This document shows, piece by piece, positions 42,973 to 52,116 of a DNA stretch of 64,000 nucleotides (positions within the stretch are counted from its first letter, which is position 1; the number at the start of each line of letters is the position of its first letter). The notes below the pieces were generated by a model. The model was not told the origin of the DNA, made no database searches, and was given only the letters and a program-made list of their open reading frames with translations. The position numbers and the translations under genes are program-made. The DNA comes from Planctomycetota bacterium. GTDB taxonomy: Bacteria > Planctomycetota > GCA-002687715 > DRQF01. The stretch lies in the NCBI GenBank assembly GCA_020639295.1, contig JACKGY010000009.1:62001-126000 (forward strand). The letters are read 5' to 3'.

Positions 42973-42999
42973 GCGGGATCGGCTGAAGCTCCGTCCCGC
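42973..42999 (-). terminator. Hairpin after the metallophosphoesterase gene
   Basis: GCGGGATCGG and CCGTCCCGC pair over nine bases with one bulge, 17 bases after the phosphoesterase stop on the minus strand. There is no T run; weak candidate within the 270-bp gap before the PP2C gene. Confidence 0.3.
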
Positions 43000-43015
43000 G
43001 CTCTAGGCGAATTCT

Positions 43016-43777
43016 TCACATGCCCACCAGGAGGCGACTGCCCAGGACCGAGTCCAGGGCCGGGTTGGCGCCGATCTTCTTGACCACGGCCTCGACCTCG
43101 TAGGCGACCCGGTGGTAGCGGACGAGATCGTCGTCGACCTCGACGTAGCAGGCGCGGACGTCGCGGTCGCGCGGCTGGCCCACGGAGCCGACGTTGACCA
43201 GGTACTTGCGCCCGGGCTGGAGCGCGATCTCGAAGCCCTGCTCGCCGGGGACGAAGGTCTCGAGGGCATCCGAGATGACCACCGGCAGGTGGGTGTGGCC
43301 GATGAACAGCAGCCGGTCGACGGTCTTGAAGATGGTCCGGAGCTTGCCTTCGGCGTTGAAGAACACGTCCTCGCGGTAGACGTACTCGTTGACCGGGTCG
43401 CGGGGCGAGCCGTGGACGAAGTAGTGTTCGCCCTCCCGGTGATCGAGGGGTAGTTCCTGGAGGAAGCGCCACCGTCGGGTCGTCGCCCGGCCACGGAAGA
43501 GGCCGGGCTTGATCCGGCTCTTGGTCCAATCGATGGCGTGGCGGGCGTAGGGATTGAAGCGGTCGGCGCCGCTGAAGAGGGCCTCGTCATGGTTGCCGCG
43601 GATGGTCACCTTGCAGCGCCGCTCGACCAGGTCGATGCAGGCCTCCGGGTCCGGGCCGTAGCCGACGACGTCCCCGAGGCAGTAGATCGGGTCCAGGCCG
43701 CGCGCGTCGATGTCCGCCAGTACGGCGGTCAGCGCCTCGATGTTGCTGTGCACGTCGGAGATGACGGCGAAGGCCAT
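43016..43777 (-). CDS. Calcineurin-like metallophosphoesterase (YfcE/DUF2437-like)
   Basis: The 253-residue protein shows all the metal-ligand motifs of the family: ISDVHSN at residues 6-12, LGDVVGYGPDP, RGNHDEAL, VHGSPRD and GHTHLPVVI. The GYGPDP loop is typical of a predicted-phosphodiesterase subgroup of about 240-260 residues, often near PP2C and kinase genes. The substrate is unknown (small phosphodiester or protein phosphate). AGGGG precedes the ATG. It is in the same leftward run as the PP2C and kinase genes and may be transcribed with the GT2-TPR gene upstream. Confidence 0.88.
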   Translation of the reverse strand: MAFAVISDVHSNIEALTAVLADIDARGLDPIYCLGDVVGYGPDPEACIDLVERRCKVTIRGNHDEALFSGADRFNPYARHAIDWTKSRIKPGLFRGRATTRRWRFLQELPLDHREGEHYFVHGSPRDPVNEYVYREDVFFNAEGKLRTIFKTVDRLLFIGHTHLPVVISDALETFVPGEQGFEIALQPGRKYLVNVGSVGQPRDRDVRACYVEVDDDLVRYHRVAYEVEAVVKKIGANPALDSVLGSRLLVGM

Positions 43778-43853
43778 GACGAACCCCTGCGATGGACCTG
43801 CGGGCTTACCCCGATCGGCAACCTAACCTCCACGGCCGCCTTGGAAAAGCACC

Positions 43854-45464
43854 TCAGGCTCCCAGTCCCAGCGGGGCCGGGACGAGATCGGCGAGGGGCG
43901 AATCGGCCGGCATGCCGGCGGCGAGGAGTTCGAGCATCCGCTCGGCCTCCGGGGCCTGCGCCAGCCGCCGGATGGCCGCGGCCACGGCCGCCCGGAGCTC
44001 GGCGGGCCGGGCGGTGATCGTCGCCGGAAGGGCTTCGCCCAGCATGCTCAGCACCAGCGCGAAGCCGGCGCGGCCCTGCTGCGAATCGAGCGCGGCATGG
44101 AAGAGGTCGAGGGCCTCCTCGATCGCGCCGTTGCCGAGCCGGCACTCGCCGCGGATCGCGGTGATCGCGGCGACCTCCTCGTGACCGGCGAAGCTGCTCG
44201 CCCGGGCGATCCACTCCTCGGCCCGCTCCCAGACGCCCAGCTCCATCAGGATCTCGGAGCCGATCTGCCAGACCTCGGCGTCCTCGGGATTGCGCTGGAG
44301 CCAGTCCATGCACAGGCCGAGGGCGTCCTTGTGCTGGCGCCTCAAGATCCGGATACGGGCGCAGGCCTTCATCAGGTCGGCGCAGTCGGGGTAGCTGGCG
44401 TAGCCCGACTCGAAGCGGGCGATCGCCTCGTCCTGGCGCCCGAGCCCCAGGAGGGCGCGGGCCATCCCGAAGACCGAGCGCCCGGAGGTGATCCCGGGTT
44501 GGGCGGGGACGTGGACGGATTTCCCATCGAGGGCGTGGCAGGCGGCGAAGCTGTCGTAGGCCTCCTGGTAGCGCCCCACCTCGAGCAGGAAGTGGCCCCG
44601 CGTCCAGTGGATCATCGGGGTCTCGCGTAGCCTCCGGGCGGCCTCCAGGTCGGCCTCGGCCTCGTCGAAGCGGCGCTGGCGGACGAGCTCGAGGGCGCGC
44701 AGGGCGAAGGGCTCGGCGCAGTAGGTCAGCTCGTGGACCTCCTGGTCCGGCATGGCGCGGATCAGCTCGCAGGCGCGGCCGAGAGCCTCGATGGCCGGTC
44801 CCTGGTCGTCGAAGCGGCGCAGGAAGTCGCCGTACTTGAACCAGACGTAGGCGTCCTCCGGTTCCTTCTCGAGGGCCCGTTCGAAGTGGAAGCGGTTGCG
44901 CCGGTCCTTGTCCTTCGAGACCCGCAGGGCCTCGGTGTAGCCGTAGTGGTCGATGTCGAGGCACTCGTCCAGGACCCGCAGCCCGTCGATCCGGGCGGTC
45001 TCCAGCACCGGCGGGATGATCTGCTCGTGAATCGCGCCCCGGAAGCGATGCTCGGGCCGGTTGCGGAACAGCCGCATGATGAGGCAGCTGACCTGACGGC
45101 CCTCGTCACCGTGGTTGATGATCCGCTGGAAGGCGGCGACGAGCTTCGGATGGTCGACGCAGGCGGCGAGTTCGGCTTCCTGACCGGGACGGAGCTGCTC
45201 GTCCGCGTCGAGCACGAGGATCCAGTCCCCGGTCGCCATGGCCAGGGAGTGGTTGCGGGCCTCGGCGAAGTCGTCGGGCCAGGCGATGTGCTTCACCCGG
45301 GCGCCGTGGGCCTCGGCGATGGCCACGGTCCGGTCGGTCGAGCCGGTGTCGACCACGCAGATCTCGTCGACGTAGGGCCGTGCCGACTCCAGGCAGGCGT
45401 CGAGGTGATCCTCCTCGTCCTTGACGATCATGCACAGCGAGACGCGGGCCTTGCGGGTGGACAT
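43854..45464 (-). CDS. Family-2 glycosyltransferase fused to TPR repeats
   Basis: The first about 230 residues of this 536-residue protein are a GT-A glycosyltransferase (SLCMIVKDEEDHL, VVDTGSTDRTVAIAE, FAEARNHSLAMATGDW, then the DxD-type LVLDADEQL and the RLFRNRPEHRFRGAIHE acceptor motif). The remaining 300 residues are TPR-like helical pairs (for example AFALRALELVRQRRFDEAEADLEAA). This is the SunS/TPR-type GT2 architecture found in planctomycetes and cyanobacteria. It may glycosylate proteins or cell-envelope lipids. No membrane segment. ATG with GAGG upstream. Acceptor and sugar unknown. Confidence 0.88.
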   Translation of the reverse strand: MSTRKARVSLCMIVKDEEDHLDACLESARPYVDEICVVDTGSTDRTVAIAEAHGARVKHIAWPDDFAEARNHSLAMATGDWILVLDADEQLRPGQEAELAACVDHPKLVAAFQRIINHGDEGRQVSCLIMRLFRNRPEHRFRGAIHEQIIPPVLETARIDGLRVLDECLDIDHYGYTEALRVSKDKDRRNRFHFERALEKEPEDAYVWFKYGDFLRRFDDQGPAIEALGRACELIRAMPDQEVHELTYCAEPFALRALELVRQRRFDEAEADLEAARRLRETPMIHWTRGHFLLEVGRYQEAYDSFAACHALDGKSVHVPAQPGITSGRSVFGMARALLGLGRQDEAIARFESGYASYPDCADLMKACARIRILRRQHKDALGLCMDWLQRNPEDAEVWQIGSEILMELGVWERAEEWIARASSFAGHEEVAAITAIRGECRLGNGAIEEALDLFHAALDSQQGRAGFALVLSMLGEALPATITARPAELRAAVAAAIRRLAQAPEAERMLELLAAGMPADSPLADLVPAPLGLGA

Positions 45465-45544
45465 GCCTTTTCCTCGATCGGTGTTCTTCCGATCGGTTCA
45501 TCGGCTGCATGAACTTGCAGACTTGAGCCCGGCCCGGTTCCGCT

Positions 45545-47056
45545 TCAGGTGCTGCCGGGGTAGCGCCGGCCGGTGATCTCCTCGTAGCGCTCCTTCCAGC
45601 GGTGGACCTCGCCATGGAACTGGCCCAGCCCCTGGGAATAGAGGTCGAAGATCAGCAGGGAGTCGAGGAAGTACTCCTTGCGCACGAACTGGTTGGGCGA
45701 GGGCTTGCGGCGGCTGGCCTTGCGGGCGAGGAGCCGGCGCAGGGCGATGACGACCTGCTTCAGGCGGTAGATGTCGCGGCGCGGCATCTGCAGGCGCGCC
45801 GCCAGGGGGTTGAGGATGCGCTCGGTCACGACCCCGATGTCGAAGTCGGCGGCCGAGATGCCGCCGGGGGGCGGTCCCTGGTGATGGAGGACCTGGTCGA
45901 ACAGGTGGCAGAGCAGGGCGCCGAGCTTGACCACGGCGCTCGACCCGATGTCGCTGGCCAGCTCGTGGCGGTCGAGGGCACGGAGGGTGTTCCAGAGCCG
46001 CTGCTCGCCGCCGAGGTTCAGACCTTCGACCTGGCGGTCCTCGTCCAGGTAGGCGGCGACCTCCGGCAGGTAGACCTCGAGCAGACCGGTGTCGTAGAGG
46101 ACCTCGAAGGCGCCGAGCGCGCTGCCCCGGCTGAGCAGGCGCTGGAGCTCCTCGAAGAGCCGCGGTGCGGGGCACTTGTCGAGGTCGTGGCGGACCTCGC
46201 CGATGGCGTCGAAGAGGTCGGCGGCGAGATCGAAGTCGAGGCGGCCGGCGAACTTGGCGGCGCGCAGCATGCGGACCGGGTCCTCGCGGAGGCGCTGGAC
46301 CGGGTCGCCGATGATCTCGATCAGGCGCCGCTTGACGTCCTTCATCCCGCCGACGAAGTCGATGACCTGGTCGTTCTCGATGTCGAAGAACAGCGCGTTG
46401 ATGGTGAAGTCGCGGCGCAGGGCGTCCTGGTCGGCGGTTCCGAAGACGTTGTCGCGCCGGATCAAGGGATCGTCGTCGTCCTCGGTCCGGGGCGCGTTGC
46501 TGCGGAAGGTGCTGACCTCGATGATGTGGTCGCCGAAGTGGATGTGGACCAGGCGGAAGCGCCGGCCGATCACCCGGCTGTTGCGGAAGAGCTTGCGGAT
46601 CTGCCGTGGCGTCGCCGAGGTGGCGATGTCGAAGTCCTTCGGCTCCTGCCCCACCAGGAGGTCGCGGACGCAGCCGCCGACGAGATAGCTCTGGAAGCCG
46701 TGGCGGTTGAGCCGGCGCAGGACCTTGACCGCATCCTCGTTGATCTTGGTGAGGTCGAGACCGTGGTCGGCGTAGATGGCGGCCCCGGCGGCGACCGGGT
46801 CGATGTTGCGCTCGTGGCCGTCCTCGAGACTGTCCGCCTCGAGGATGTCATCTGGGGTCGGACGGCTTCTGTCACGCCTCCGGCGTCTGCTGCCGGAGGA
46901 CTTGGCATCGAGGTCGGTAGCGGTTTCACCCGAGCTCGGCGCTCCTTCGTTCTCGTCGGCCTCGGGCCGGGAACGGGAGGAGGCGGGCTTCGGGCCTCTT
47001 CTTCTGCTCAATCCTGAACCGTCGTCGGGGTCTCGTGTTCCGGCGCACGGTAGCAC
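45545..47056 (-). CDS. pcnB: PcnB/CCA-adding family nucleotidyltransferase, probable poly(A) polymerase
   Basis: The 503-residue protein has a charged, low-complexity N-terminus of about 90 residues, then the class II nucleotidyltransferase domain: LVGGCVRDLLVGQEPKDFDI near residue 125 with the GG and DxD catalytic motifs, and RRFRLVHIHFG. The RNA-binding NTase_bind and helical tail follow (LREDPVRMLRAAKFAGRLDF, ending RRDIYRLKQV and a long tail). The RRFRLVHIHFG motif fits PcnB poly(A) polymerases better than tRNA CCA enzymes. Start is uncertain: GTG at 47056 has no ribosome site. If it polyadenylates mRNA it would promote decay. Confidence 0.85.
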   Translation of the reverse strand: MLPCAGTRDPDDGSGLSRRRGPKPASSRSRPEADENEGAPSSGETATDLDAKSSGSRRRRRDRSRPTPDDILEADSLEDGHERNIDPVAAGAAIYADHGLDLTKINEDAVKVLRRLNRHGFQSYLVGGCVRDLLVGQEPKDFDIATSATPRQIRKLFRNSRVIGRRFRLVHIHFGDHIIEVSTFRSNAPRTEDDDDPLIRRDNVFGTADQDALRRDFTINALFFDIENDQVIDFVGGMKDVKRRLIEIIGDPVQRLREDPVRMLRAAKFAGRLDFDLAADLFDAIGEVRHDLDKCPAPRLFEELQRLLSRGSALGAFEVLYDTGLLEVYLPEVAAYLDEDRQVEGLNLGGEQRLWNTLRALDRHELASDIGSSAVVKLGALLCHLFDQVLHHQGPPPGGISAADFDIGVVTERILNPLAARLQMPRRDIYRLKQVVIALRRLLARKASRRKPSPNQFVRKEYFLDSLLIFDLYSQGLGQFHGEVHRWKERYEEITGRRYPGST

Positions 47057-47095
47057 AGGCTCGGGAAACTGTCCAAACCCCTGGCGAGGTCGAGA

Positions 47096-47665
47096 TCAGG
47101 TCCGGGTGGCGACCGGGCTCGGGTCCTCGGCCGGGGCGGCCGCCCCGCTCAGGCCCCGGAGGCGGCGGACCAGGACCTGGGCGCGTTCGCCGTCACCCTG
47201 CTCGAGGGCGCCTTCCAGCTCCAGGCAGATCTCCTCCTTCAGCGCGGCCTGGCCGCGGAGCTGGTCGGATAGCTGCTTCACCGAGGCGGCGAGATCCTTC
47301 AGGTAGTCGTGGCGCCGCAGGGCCAGACGGCGGTCGTAGTCGCCCTCCAGCAGGCCGTCGACGGCCGTCTTGATCAGCCGGGCCGGGCCGGCGACCGAGT
47401 GGGTGACCCGCTGGGCCACGACCCAGAGCGAGAGGAACATGACCCCCAGGAACTGGACCACCACGGCCACGGCGATGATCCCGATCTGGCGCCCGGACCA
47501 CTGGCTGGCCGGGTTCCGGGTCAGGACCACGTAGAGTCCCGCGATCAGCAGCGCGACCGTGATCAGGATGACCAGGGCCAGGTTCCGGTAGACGGAGAGC
47601 TGCCAGGGGCGGTCGACGGTGAAGTTGTTGCGCTTGAAGCGCGGATGATCGGTATCTCGGCCCAT
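47096..47665 (-). CDS. Two-pass membrane protein with HAMP-like linker
   Basis: The 189-residue protein has two membrane segments (NLALVILITVALLIAGLYVVL and IGIIAVAVVVQFLGVMFLSLWVV), followed by a HAMP-like region (VAGPARLIKTAVDGLLEGDYDRRLALRRHDYLKDLA) and a helical tail with no output domain. It resembles the signal-transducing part of chemoreceptors or kinases without partner domains; the arrangement is known in other planctomycete-like genomes as stand-alone HAMP membrane proteins. It lies between pcnB and the YkgJ-type gene on the same strand. Function unknown. Confidence 0.68.
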   Translation of the reverse strand: MGRDTDHPRFKRNNFTVDRPWQLSVYRNLALVILITVALLIAGLYVVLTRNPASQWSGRQIGIIAVAVVVQFLGVMFLSLWVVAQRVTHSVAGPARLIKTAVDGLLEGDYDRRLALRRHDYLKDLAASVKQLSDQLRGQAALKEEICLELEGALEQGDGERAQVLVRRLRGLSGAAAPAEDPSPVATRT

Positions 47666-47746
47666 GAGGCATCCCCGGTGATGAATGCGGACATCGTCTT
47701 CATCGGAGCGGGGAGCACCGCGGCTTGAGCAAGCTCGGGCGCGGTC

Positions 47747-48085
47747 TCAGAGGGCATCCTCGCCGATCAGCTCGCGGATGGCCTCGTCGATCGCCGGGTC
47801 GTCCCAGACCTCGATCGCGGCCTGGTACTTGCGGATGTCGGCCACGTAGGGGCAATCGGCCGGGAAAACACCCATCTTGATCCCGGCCGGGACGTCGACG
47901 CAGCCCGGTTCGGCCTCGAAGCGGTTCTCGTAGACCCGGCAGAGCTTGGTCTCGGGATCGAGGAAGCGGCAGTACTTCTTGGTGATGTAGATCTTGCCGT
48001 CGACCTCCACCTTCTCGGTGCAGCACTTGCCGCAGCGCCGGCAGAGGGCCTCCCAGACCTCGATGGGTAGATCCCTGGGGTTCAT
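47747..48085 (-). CDS. YkgJ/YcgN-type cysteine-cluster protein
   Basis: The 112-residue protein carries CRRCGKCCTEK near residue 16, ITKKYCRFLDPETKLCRVYENR and later Cys residues (EPGCVDV, FPADCPYV): the CxxCGxCC motif of the YkgJ/UPF0260 zinc or iron-sulfur family. ATG at 48085 is chosen since it overlaps the anti-sigma stop (ATGA) and GAGGA precedes it; the open frame further upstream is antisense-like. Translationally coupled to a sigma/anti-sigma pair, it may take part in metal-related stress response; unproven. Confidence 0.82.
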   Translation of the reverse strand: MNPRDLPIEVWEALCRRCGKCCTEKVEVDGKIYITKKYCRFLDPETKLCRVYENRFEAEPGCVDVPAGIKMGVFPADCPYVADIRKYQAAIEVWDDPAIDEAIRELIGEDAL

Positions 48086-49056
48086 CGTTCCTCGTCCTCG
48101 ATCGTCCGGTCGGGATGAATGTGGTCCAGCTCGAAATCGGCCCGGCCGAGCCCGGCCTCGTGATTGACCCGGGCCACGATCCCGGCCATCGAGACCTTGG
48201 CCAGGCGGCCGGAATCGTCGAACCAGAGCTCGCCGCCGTGGCCGCCCGCGACGTCGAGGAGGCGGACCTTCCACAGGGGCCGGGACAGCTCGTCCTTGAC
48301 CTGGCCCACCAGCTGGACCGCCTCGGGCCGCCGTCTCGCCTCCTCGAGCAGGTCGCGGAACCGGTCGCCGAAGCCGAGGACCCCGCGGAAGAGGCCGGTC
48401 TCGCTCTCGATACCGCGCAGGCGGCGGATCGGTTCGGTCGGACCGGCCGCCAGCCAGAGGCCCCGGGAATCCCGGCCGGCCTCGACCAGGGCTCCGTCCT
48501 CGCCCTGACCCAGCACCAGATGGAAGAGTCCATCGGGACCGAGCCGGAGCGTGCCCCGGGAGAGATCGGCCGCGCTCTGGCCCGCGAGCGCCAGCGGCAG
48601 GCGGTGGAGGAGCCCACCGAGCGACAGCTCGAACTCGAGGGCCTGTCGTTCCAGGCTCTTCATCGTCCCGTCGACCAGGCGACCGGGGTCCGGTTCGTCG
48701 TCCAGGATGGGCGCCAGGACGAGGATCGCGAGGCCGGCCAGCACCACGATCACGGCGGCGATCATCAGGGGCGAAGGCCGCCGCCGCGGGCGGACGACCT
48801 GGTCGCGGCGTAGCTCCTGCGTGCTCATCCGGACGATGCGCTCGACCGCGATGGCCTCGCCACGCTCGTCGACCAGGGCCTCGCTCGCCTCGGCGAAATG
48901 GGCCCTCAGGCTGCCGCTGGTGCGGCGGAGGCGATCGAGGTCGCCGCGCAGGTCCTGCGACTGCTCCAGCTCGTCGTCCAGGGCCTCGCGCTCGGCCTCG
49001 GACAGCTCGCCGTCCAGATAGGCGTCGAGCTCCTCTTGCGGGTCCCTCTCGTTCAT
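48082..49056 (-). CDS. Membrane anti-sigma factor
   Basis: The 324-residue protein begins with a zinc-finger-less anti-sigma-like N-terminus (ELDAYLDGELSEAEREALDDELEQ), a typical planctomycete form of the putative zinc-finger domain, then a membrane segment (PLMIAAVIVVLAGLAILVLAPIL, about residues 103-125) and a periplasmic domain with strand-rich sequence (for example LHRLPLALAGQSAADLSRGTLRLG). It lies directly downstream of, and overlaps, the ECF sigma gene (ATGA), the standard co-transcribed pair. The Cys/His zinc ligands of classic ZAS domains are not seen. Confidence 0.82.
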   Translation of the reverse strand: MNERDPQEELDAYLDGELSEAEREALDDELEQSQDLRGDLDRLRRTSGSLRAHFAEASEALVDERGEAIAVERIVRMSTQELRRDQVVRPRRRPSPLMIAAVIVVLAGLAILVLAPILDDEPDPGRLVDGTMKSLERQALEFELSLGGLLHRLPLALAGQSAADLSRGTLRLGPDGLFHLVLGQGEDGALVEAGRDSRGLWLAAGPTEPIRRLRGIESETGLFRGVLGFGDRFRDLLEEARRRPEAVQLVGQVKDELSRPLWKVRLLDVAGGHGGELWFDDSGRLAKVSMAGIVARVNHEAGLGRADFELDHIHPDRTIEDEER

Positions 49057-49646
49057 CGCACGCTCTCCCCCCGATCGAGGTAGGGCCTGAGGATCTGCTG
49101 CAGCGCCGCCCGCCCACGATGGATCCAGATCTTCACCTCGGCCAGACTCGCGTCGAGCGTGGTCGCGATCTCGCCATAGGGCAGGCCCTGGTATTCGCGC
49201 AGGTAAAGGGCCGCGCGATGACGCGGACTGAGGCGCATGAGGCCGTTCTCGATCATCTGGCCCAGCTCCCGGGCCTCGGCCGCGGCCTCCGGACGATCGA
49301 GTTCCCCGGGCGATGCCGGCACCTGGAACTCGCTCTCCTCCTCGGCCAGCTCGCTGAAGCTGCGGGCCCCGCGAACGCGGGCCACCTCGTTCAGGGCCAG
49401 GTTGACCACGACCCGGAACAGGAGGGTCCGGAAGCGCGCCTTGCGCTCGAAGCGCTCGCGGGCGACGAAGACGTTCACGAAGGCCTTCTGGGTCACGTCC
49501 TCGGCCTTGTGCTGGTCGCCCAGGACCTGGCGCGCGAAGGCCAGCGCGGCGCGGTAGTGCCGCCGAACGAGTTCGGCGAAGCCGCGGCCGTCCTCCGCCG
49601 TCGCGGATTCGAGCAGATCCCAGTCGTCGAGCTCGCGGCCCGTCAT
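49053..49646 (-). CDS. ECF-type RNA polymerase sigma factor
   Basis: The 197-residue protein has region 2 (RGFAELVRRHYRAALAFARQ, EDVTQKAFVNVFVARERFE) and region 4 (LSPRHRAALYLREYQGLPYGEIATTLDASLAEVKIWIHRGRAAL), with a linker between. Length and domains match ECF sigma factors. A GGAGG ribosome site precedes ATG. It is first in a coupled sigma, anti-sigma, YkgJ-type operon. The regulated stress is unknown. Confidence 0.93.
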   Translation of the reverse strand: MTGRELDDWDLLESATAEDGRGFAELVRRHYRAALAFARQVLGDQHKAEDVTQKAFVNVFVARERFERKARFRTLLFRVVVNLALNEVARVRGARSFSELAEEESEFQVPASPGELDRPEAAAEARELGQMIENGLMRLSPRHRAALYLREYQGLPYGEIATTLDASLAEVKIWIHRGRAALQQILRPYLDRGESVR

Positions 49647-49716
49647 CGCGCCTCCGGTCGGAACAGGATGCCGCCTCCGTGCGCGGCACGACCAGGGGCA
49701 TTCGCAAGCTATCAGC

Positions 49717-50184
49717 TCAGGATTCCTGGCTGAAGGGAGATTCGCGCCAGGGTCGATCGTCCACCACGACGAGATCGGCGCCGGCGGTGTAGACGCGTTC
49801 TCCCAGCGCCAGCGACGGGCCCTGTTCGCACTGGCCGAGGCAATGGACGGGGACGACCTCGCGGCCGAGTCCCGCCCGCTCCAGGCAGGGGCCGAACTCG
49901 GCCCAGAAGTCCGCGGCGCCCTTGGCGCCGCAGCTCACGCTGACGCAGCGATGCAGGGACCGCGGGCCCGTGGAGTCGAGGACGTCGGTCAGCCAGGAGG
50001 CGATCCGGCGCAGCTCGCCGGGCCCGCGGCCCAGCGCCCGGGCGAGCAGGCCCAGGACCTCCTCGTCCGCGCTCAGACCCGCGAGACGGACCTCGATCAG
50101 GGCCCGCAGCGCCGGCTGGCGCGAACGGGCCTCCCGTAGTCGGGTCAGGATCTCCCTGATGATCTCGGCGATCGTCCGGTCCAT
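49717..50184 (-). CDS. NuoE-like thioredoxin-fold [2Fe-2S] protein
   Basis: The 155-residue protein has two helices at the N-terminus, then CVSVSCGAKGA and CLGQCEQGPSLALGERVY, giving four cysteines in a C-x4-C and C-x3-C pattern as in the [2Fe-2S] thioredoxin-like ferredoxins related to NuoE and hydrogenase/formate-dehydrogenase subunits. No NuoF partner is nearby. It follows the Roadblock gene by 103 bp on the same strand. The start is ATG at 50184. Probable electron carrier with unknown partner. Confidence 0.82.
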   Translation of the reverse strand: MDRTIAEIIREILTRLREARSRQPALRALIEVRLAGLSADEEVLGLLARALGRGPGELRRIASWLTDVLDSTGPRSLHRCVSVSCGAKGAADFWAEFGPCLERAGLGREVVPVHCLGQCEQGPSLALGERVYTAGADLVVVDDRPWRESPFSQES

Positions 50185-50287
50185 CTCCGCCCCCCGCGCG
50201 GATCTCCTGGTGAACCCAGGATAGACGAGGGGCGGCGACGTCGGAAGACGTCGTCGCCTCGGGCTCGGGGACGGGCCGCCGCGGCGG

Positions 50288-50794
50288 CTACTTGCCGAAG
50301 ACGTCGTCCAGGTTGGCGCGACCGGCGCTGGCGAAGTCGGCGTCCAGCTCGATGTCCTGCTCGGGCCGCTCCTTGTTGGCCTCGAAGACCGCGGCGAGTT
50401 CGCGAGCGGCCTCGGTGGTGTAGAGCCGGATCATGCCGAGCTGGGTCTGATCGTCGAAGATCACGGTGAGGATCGTCCGGTCGTCGATCAAGGTCAGCTG
50501 TAGGTTGTCCCGCTGCCCCTGATGGAACATGACCGAGAACTCCTCCTCGCCCACCATCTTCGCCATCTCGCGCGTGGCGGCGAAGGAGCCGGCCACGAGG
50601 GCGGAGAGCGAATCGGTGTCGAAGGAGCGCGTGGCGCCCTCGCGGGCCACCATGTGCCCTTCCTTGTCGATCAGCATGGCGCACTTGGCGCCGGACATGT
50701 CGATCAGCTGACGGAGGATCTTGCCGATGACGTCGATGTCTTCCTGATAGAAGACCAGGCGGTTCTTGCGCAGGTTCTCGCAGTTCTTGGACAT
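50288..50794 (-). CDS. Roadblock/LC7-domain protein (C)
   Basis: The 168-residue protein is dominated by a Roadblock/LC7 fold (about residues 20-125: IGKILRQLIDMSGAKCAMLIDKEG, SALVAGSFAATREMAKMVGEEEF, LQLTLIDDRTILTVIFD) with an acidic C-terminal tail of about 40 residues (QDIELDADFASAGRANLDDVFG). Roadblock dimers act as activators of MglA-type GTPases. It lies 26 bases after the MglA-like gene in the same operon. ATG at 50794. Confidence 0.87.
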   Translation of the reverse strand: MSKNCENLRKNRLVFYQEDIDVIGKILRQLIDMSGAKCAMLIDKEGHMVAREGATRSFDTDSLSALVAGSFAATREMAKMVGEEEFSVMFHQGQRDNLQLTLIDDRTILTVIFDDQTQLGMIRLYTTEAARELAAVFEANKERPEQDIELDADFASAGRANLDDVFGK

Positions 50795-50820
50795 GACTCG
50801 TTCCCTTTCCGCGGACGGCC

Positions 50821-52059
50821 TCACATCAGGAAATGCCAGGCCGCAGCGGCGCCGGCAGCGACGATCGCGACGATGGCGAAGATCAGCGGCGCCTTCGACG
50901 CGCGCTCGCGTCGCCGGGCCGAGGTGGTGATCATGATGCCGCCGCCCACGACGCGTACGGCCGCAGACGTCTTGGTGCTGCGGCGCTTCTTCGGTTGCTC
51001 GGCCGCCTCGGGCTCGGGACGGGCGCTGCGAACGCTCGGGCGGACGCGTTCCCGCGCCGCGGTCGCGACCGGCGGCTCCTCGACCGGCCGAGCGGGCTCG
51101 GCCGCGGCCGGGGCCGCGATCGGCTTCATGCTCGCCGCCTGTGGCCGGGCGGCCGGGGGCTCCTCGGCGATCGGGCTCGGGGGCTCGACCGGTCTCGGCT
51201 CGAGCGGCGGCAGCTGCCGCGCCGAGGGCTCGAGTGGCCTGGGCGCAGCCGGCATGCTGCGCGCGGACGGTTCCAGCGGCGGCCGGACCGGTGCCTCCGG
51301 CAGGGGTCGTGGCGCCGGCCGCGCGGCCTCCCGGGCGATCGGCATCGGCTCGACCGGCGTGGCGGCGATGCCGCCCTGGAGACGATGGGCGTCGGTGGCG
51401 ATCCGCTGGGCGCCGGTGCGGGCGTCGCCGCCGAGGCGCTGGCTCCGGCCGCCGGGCTTGGCGCTGCTCTCGGTCGACATGGCCTTGACCTTCTCGAGCA
51501 TCATGGCGGCGAGCGCCTTGAAGGTCTCGAGCACGCCGTCGCCCTTCGAGGCCACGGCCTCGAAGCAGGGAGCGTCGTACTTGTTCAGGGCCGCGGCCAT
51601 CTCCTCGACGCTGCAGACCTCGCCGAGGTCGCGCTTGTTGAACTGGATGACGTGCGGCATCTCGGCCAGGTCGCGACCCTGCTCGCGAAGGCAATCGGCG
51701 AGATTCTCGAGCGACTCGAGGTTCTCGTCCAACTTGTCGCGCTGGGAGTCGGCGACGAAGATCACGCCGTCGGCGCCACGCAGCACCAGCTTGCGGGTCG
51801 AGTTGTAGTAGACCTGACCGGGCACGGTGTAGAGCTGGAACTTGACCCTCATGCCGCTGACCGTGCCGAGGTCGAGAGGCATGAAATCGAAGAACAGCGT
51901 CCGATCCGACTCGGTCGCGATCGAGGTGAGATCGCCGCGGCTGTCCGGAGCGGCCTTCTCGTGCACGATCTCGAGGTTGGTCGTCTTGCCACCGAGACCG
52001 CAGCCGAAGTAGACGACCTTGCAGTTGATCTCACGCAGCGCCAGATTCAATTGGACCAT
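50821..52059 (-). CDS. mglA: MglA-type small GTPase with long linker and C-terminal membrane anchor
   Basis: Residues 1-190 of this 412-residue protein are an MglA GTPase: VVYFGCGLGGKTTNLE (P loop), DFMPLDLGTVSGM, the MglA-specific LYTVPGQVYYN in place of DxxG, and NKRDL for guanine specificity. These match Myxococcus MglA motif for motif. MglA is normally about 195 residues; here a Pro/Ala/Arg-rich linker of about 180 residues and a final membrane helix (APLIFAIVAIVAAGAAAAW) are added, fixing the GTPase to the membrane. Located between Roadblock genes; MglA sets polarity or switching in myxobacteria. ATG at 52059. Confidence 0.9.
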   Translation of the reverse strand: MVQLNLALREINCKVVYFGCGLGGKTTNLEIVHEKAAPDSRGDLTSIATESDRTLFFDFMPLDLGTVSGMRVKFQLYTVPGQVYYNSTRKLVLRGADGVIFVADSQRDKLDENLESLENLADCLREQGRDLAEMPHVIQFNKRDLGEVCSVEEMAAALNKYDAPCFEAVASKGDGVLETFKALAAMMLEKVKAMSTESSAKPGGRSQRLGGDARTGAQRIATDAHRLQGGIAATPVEPMPIAREAARPAPRPLPEAPVRPPLEPSARSMPAAPRPLEPSARQLPPLEPRPVEPPSPIAEEPPAARPQAASMKPIAAPAAAEPARPVEEPPVATAARERVRPSVRSARPEPEAAEQPKKRRSTKTSAAVRVVGGGIMITTSARRRERASKAPLIFAIVAIVAAGAAAAWHFLM

Positions 52060-52116
52060 GATCGAAACCTCACATCTCGGCCGGGCTCGGCACCCGCGCC
52101 GTCAAGCCTTGGCGCA

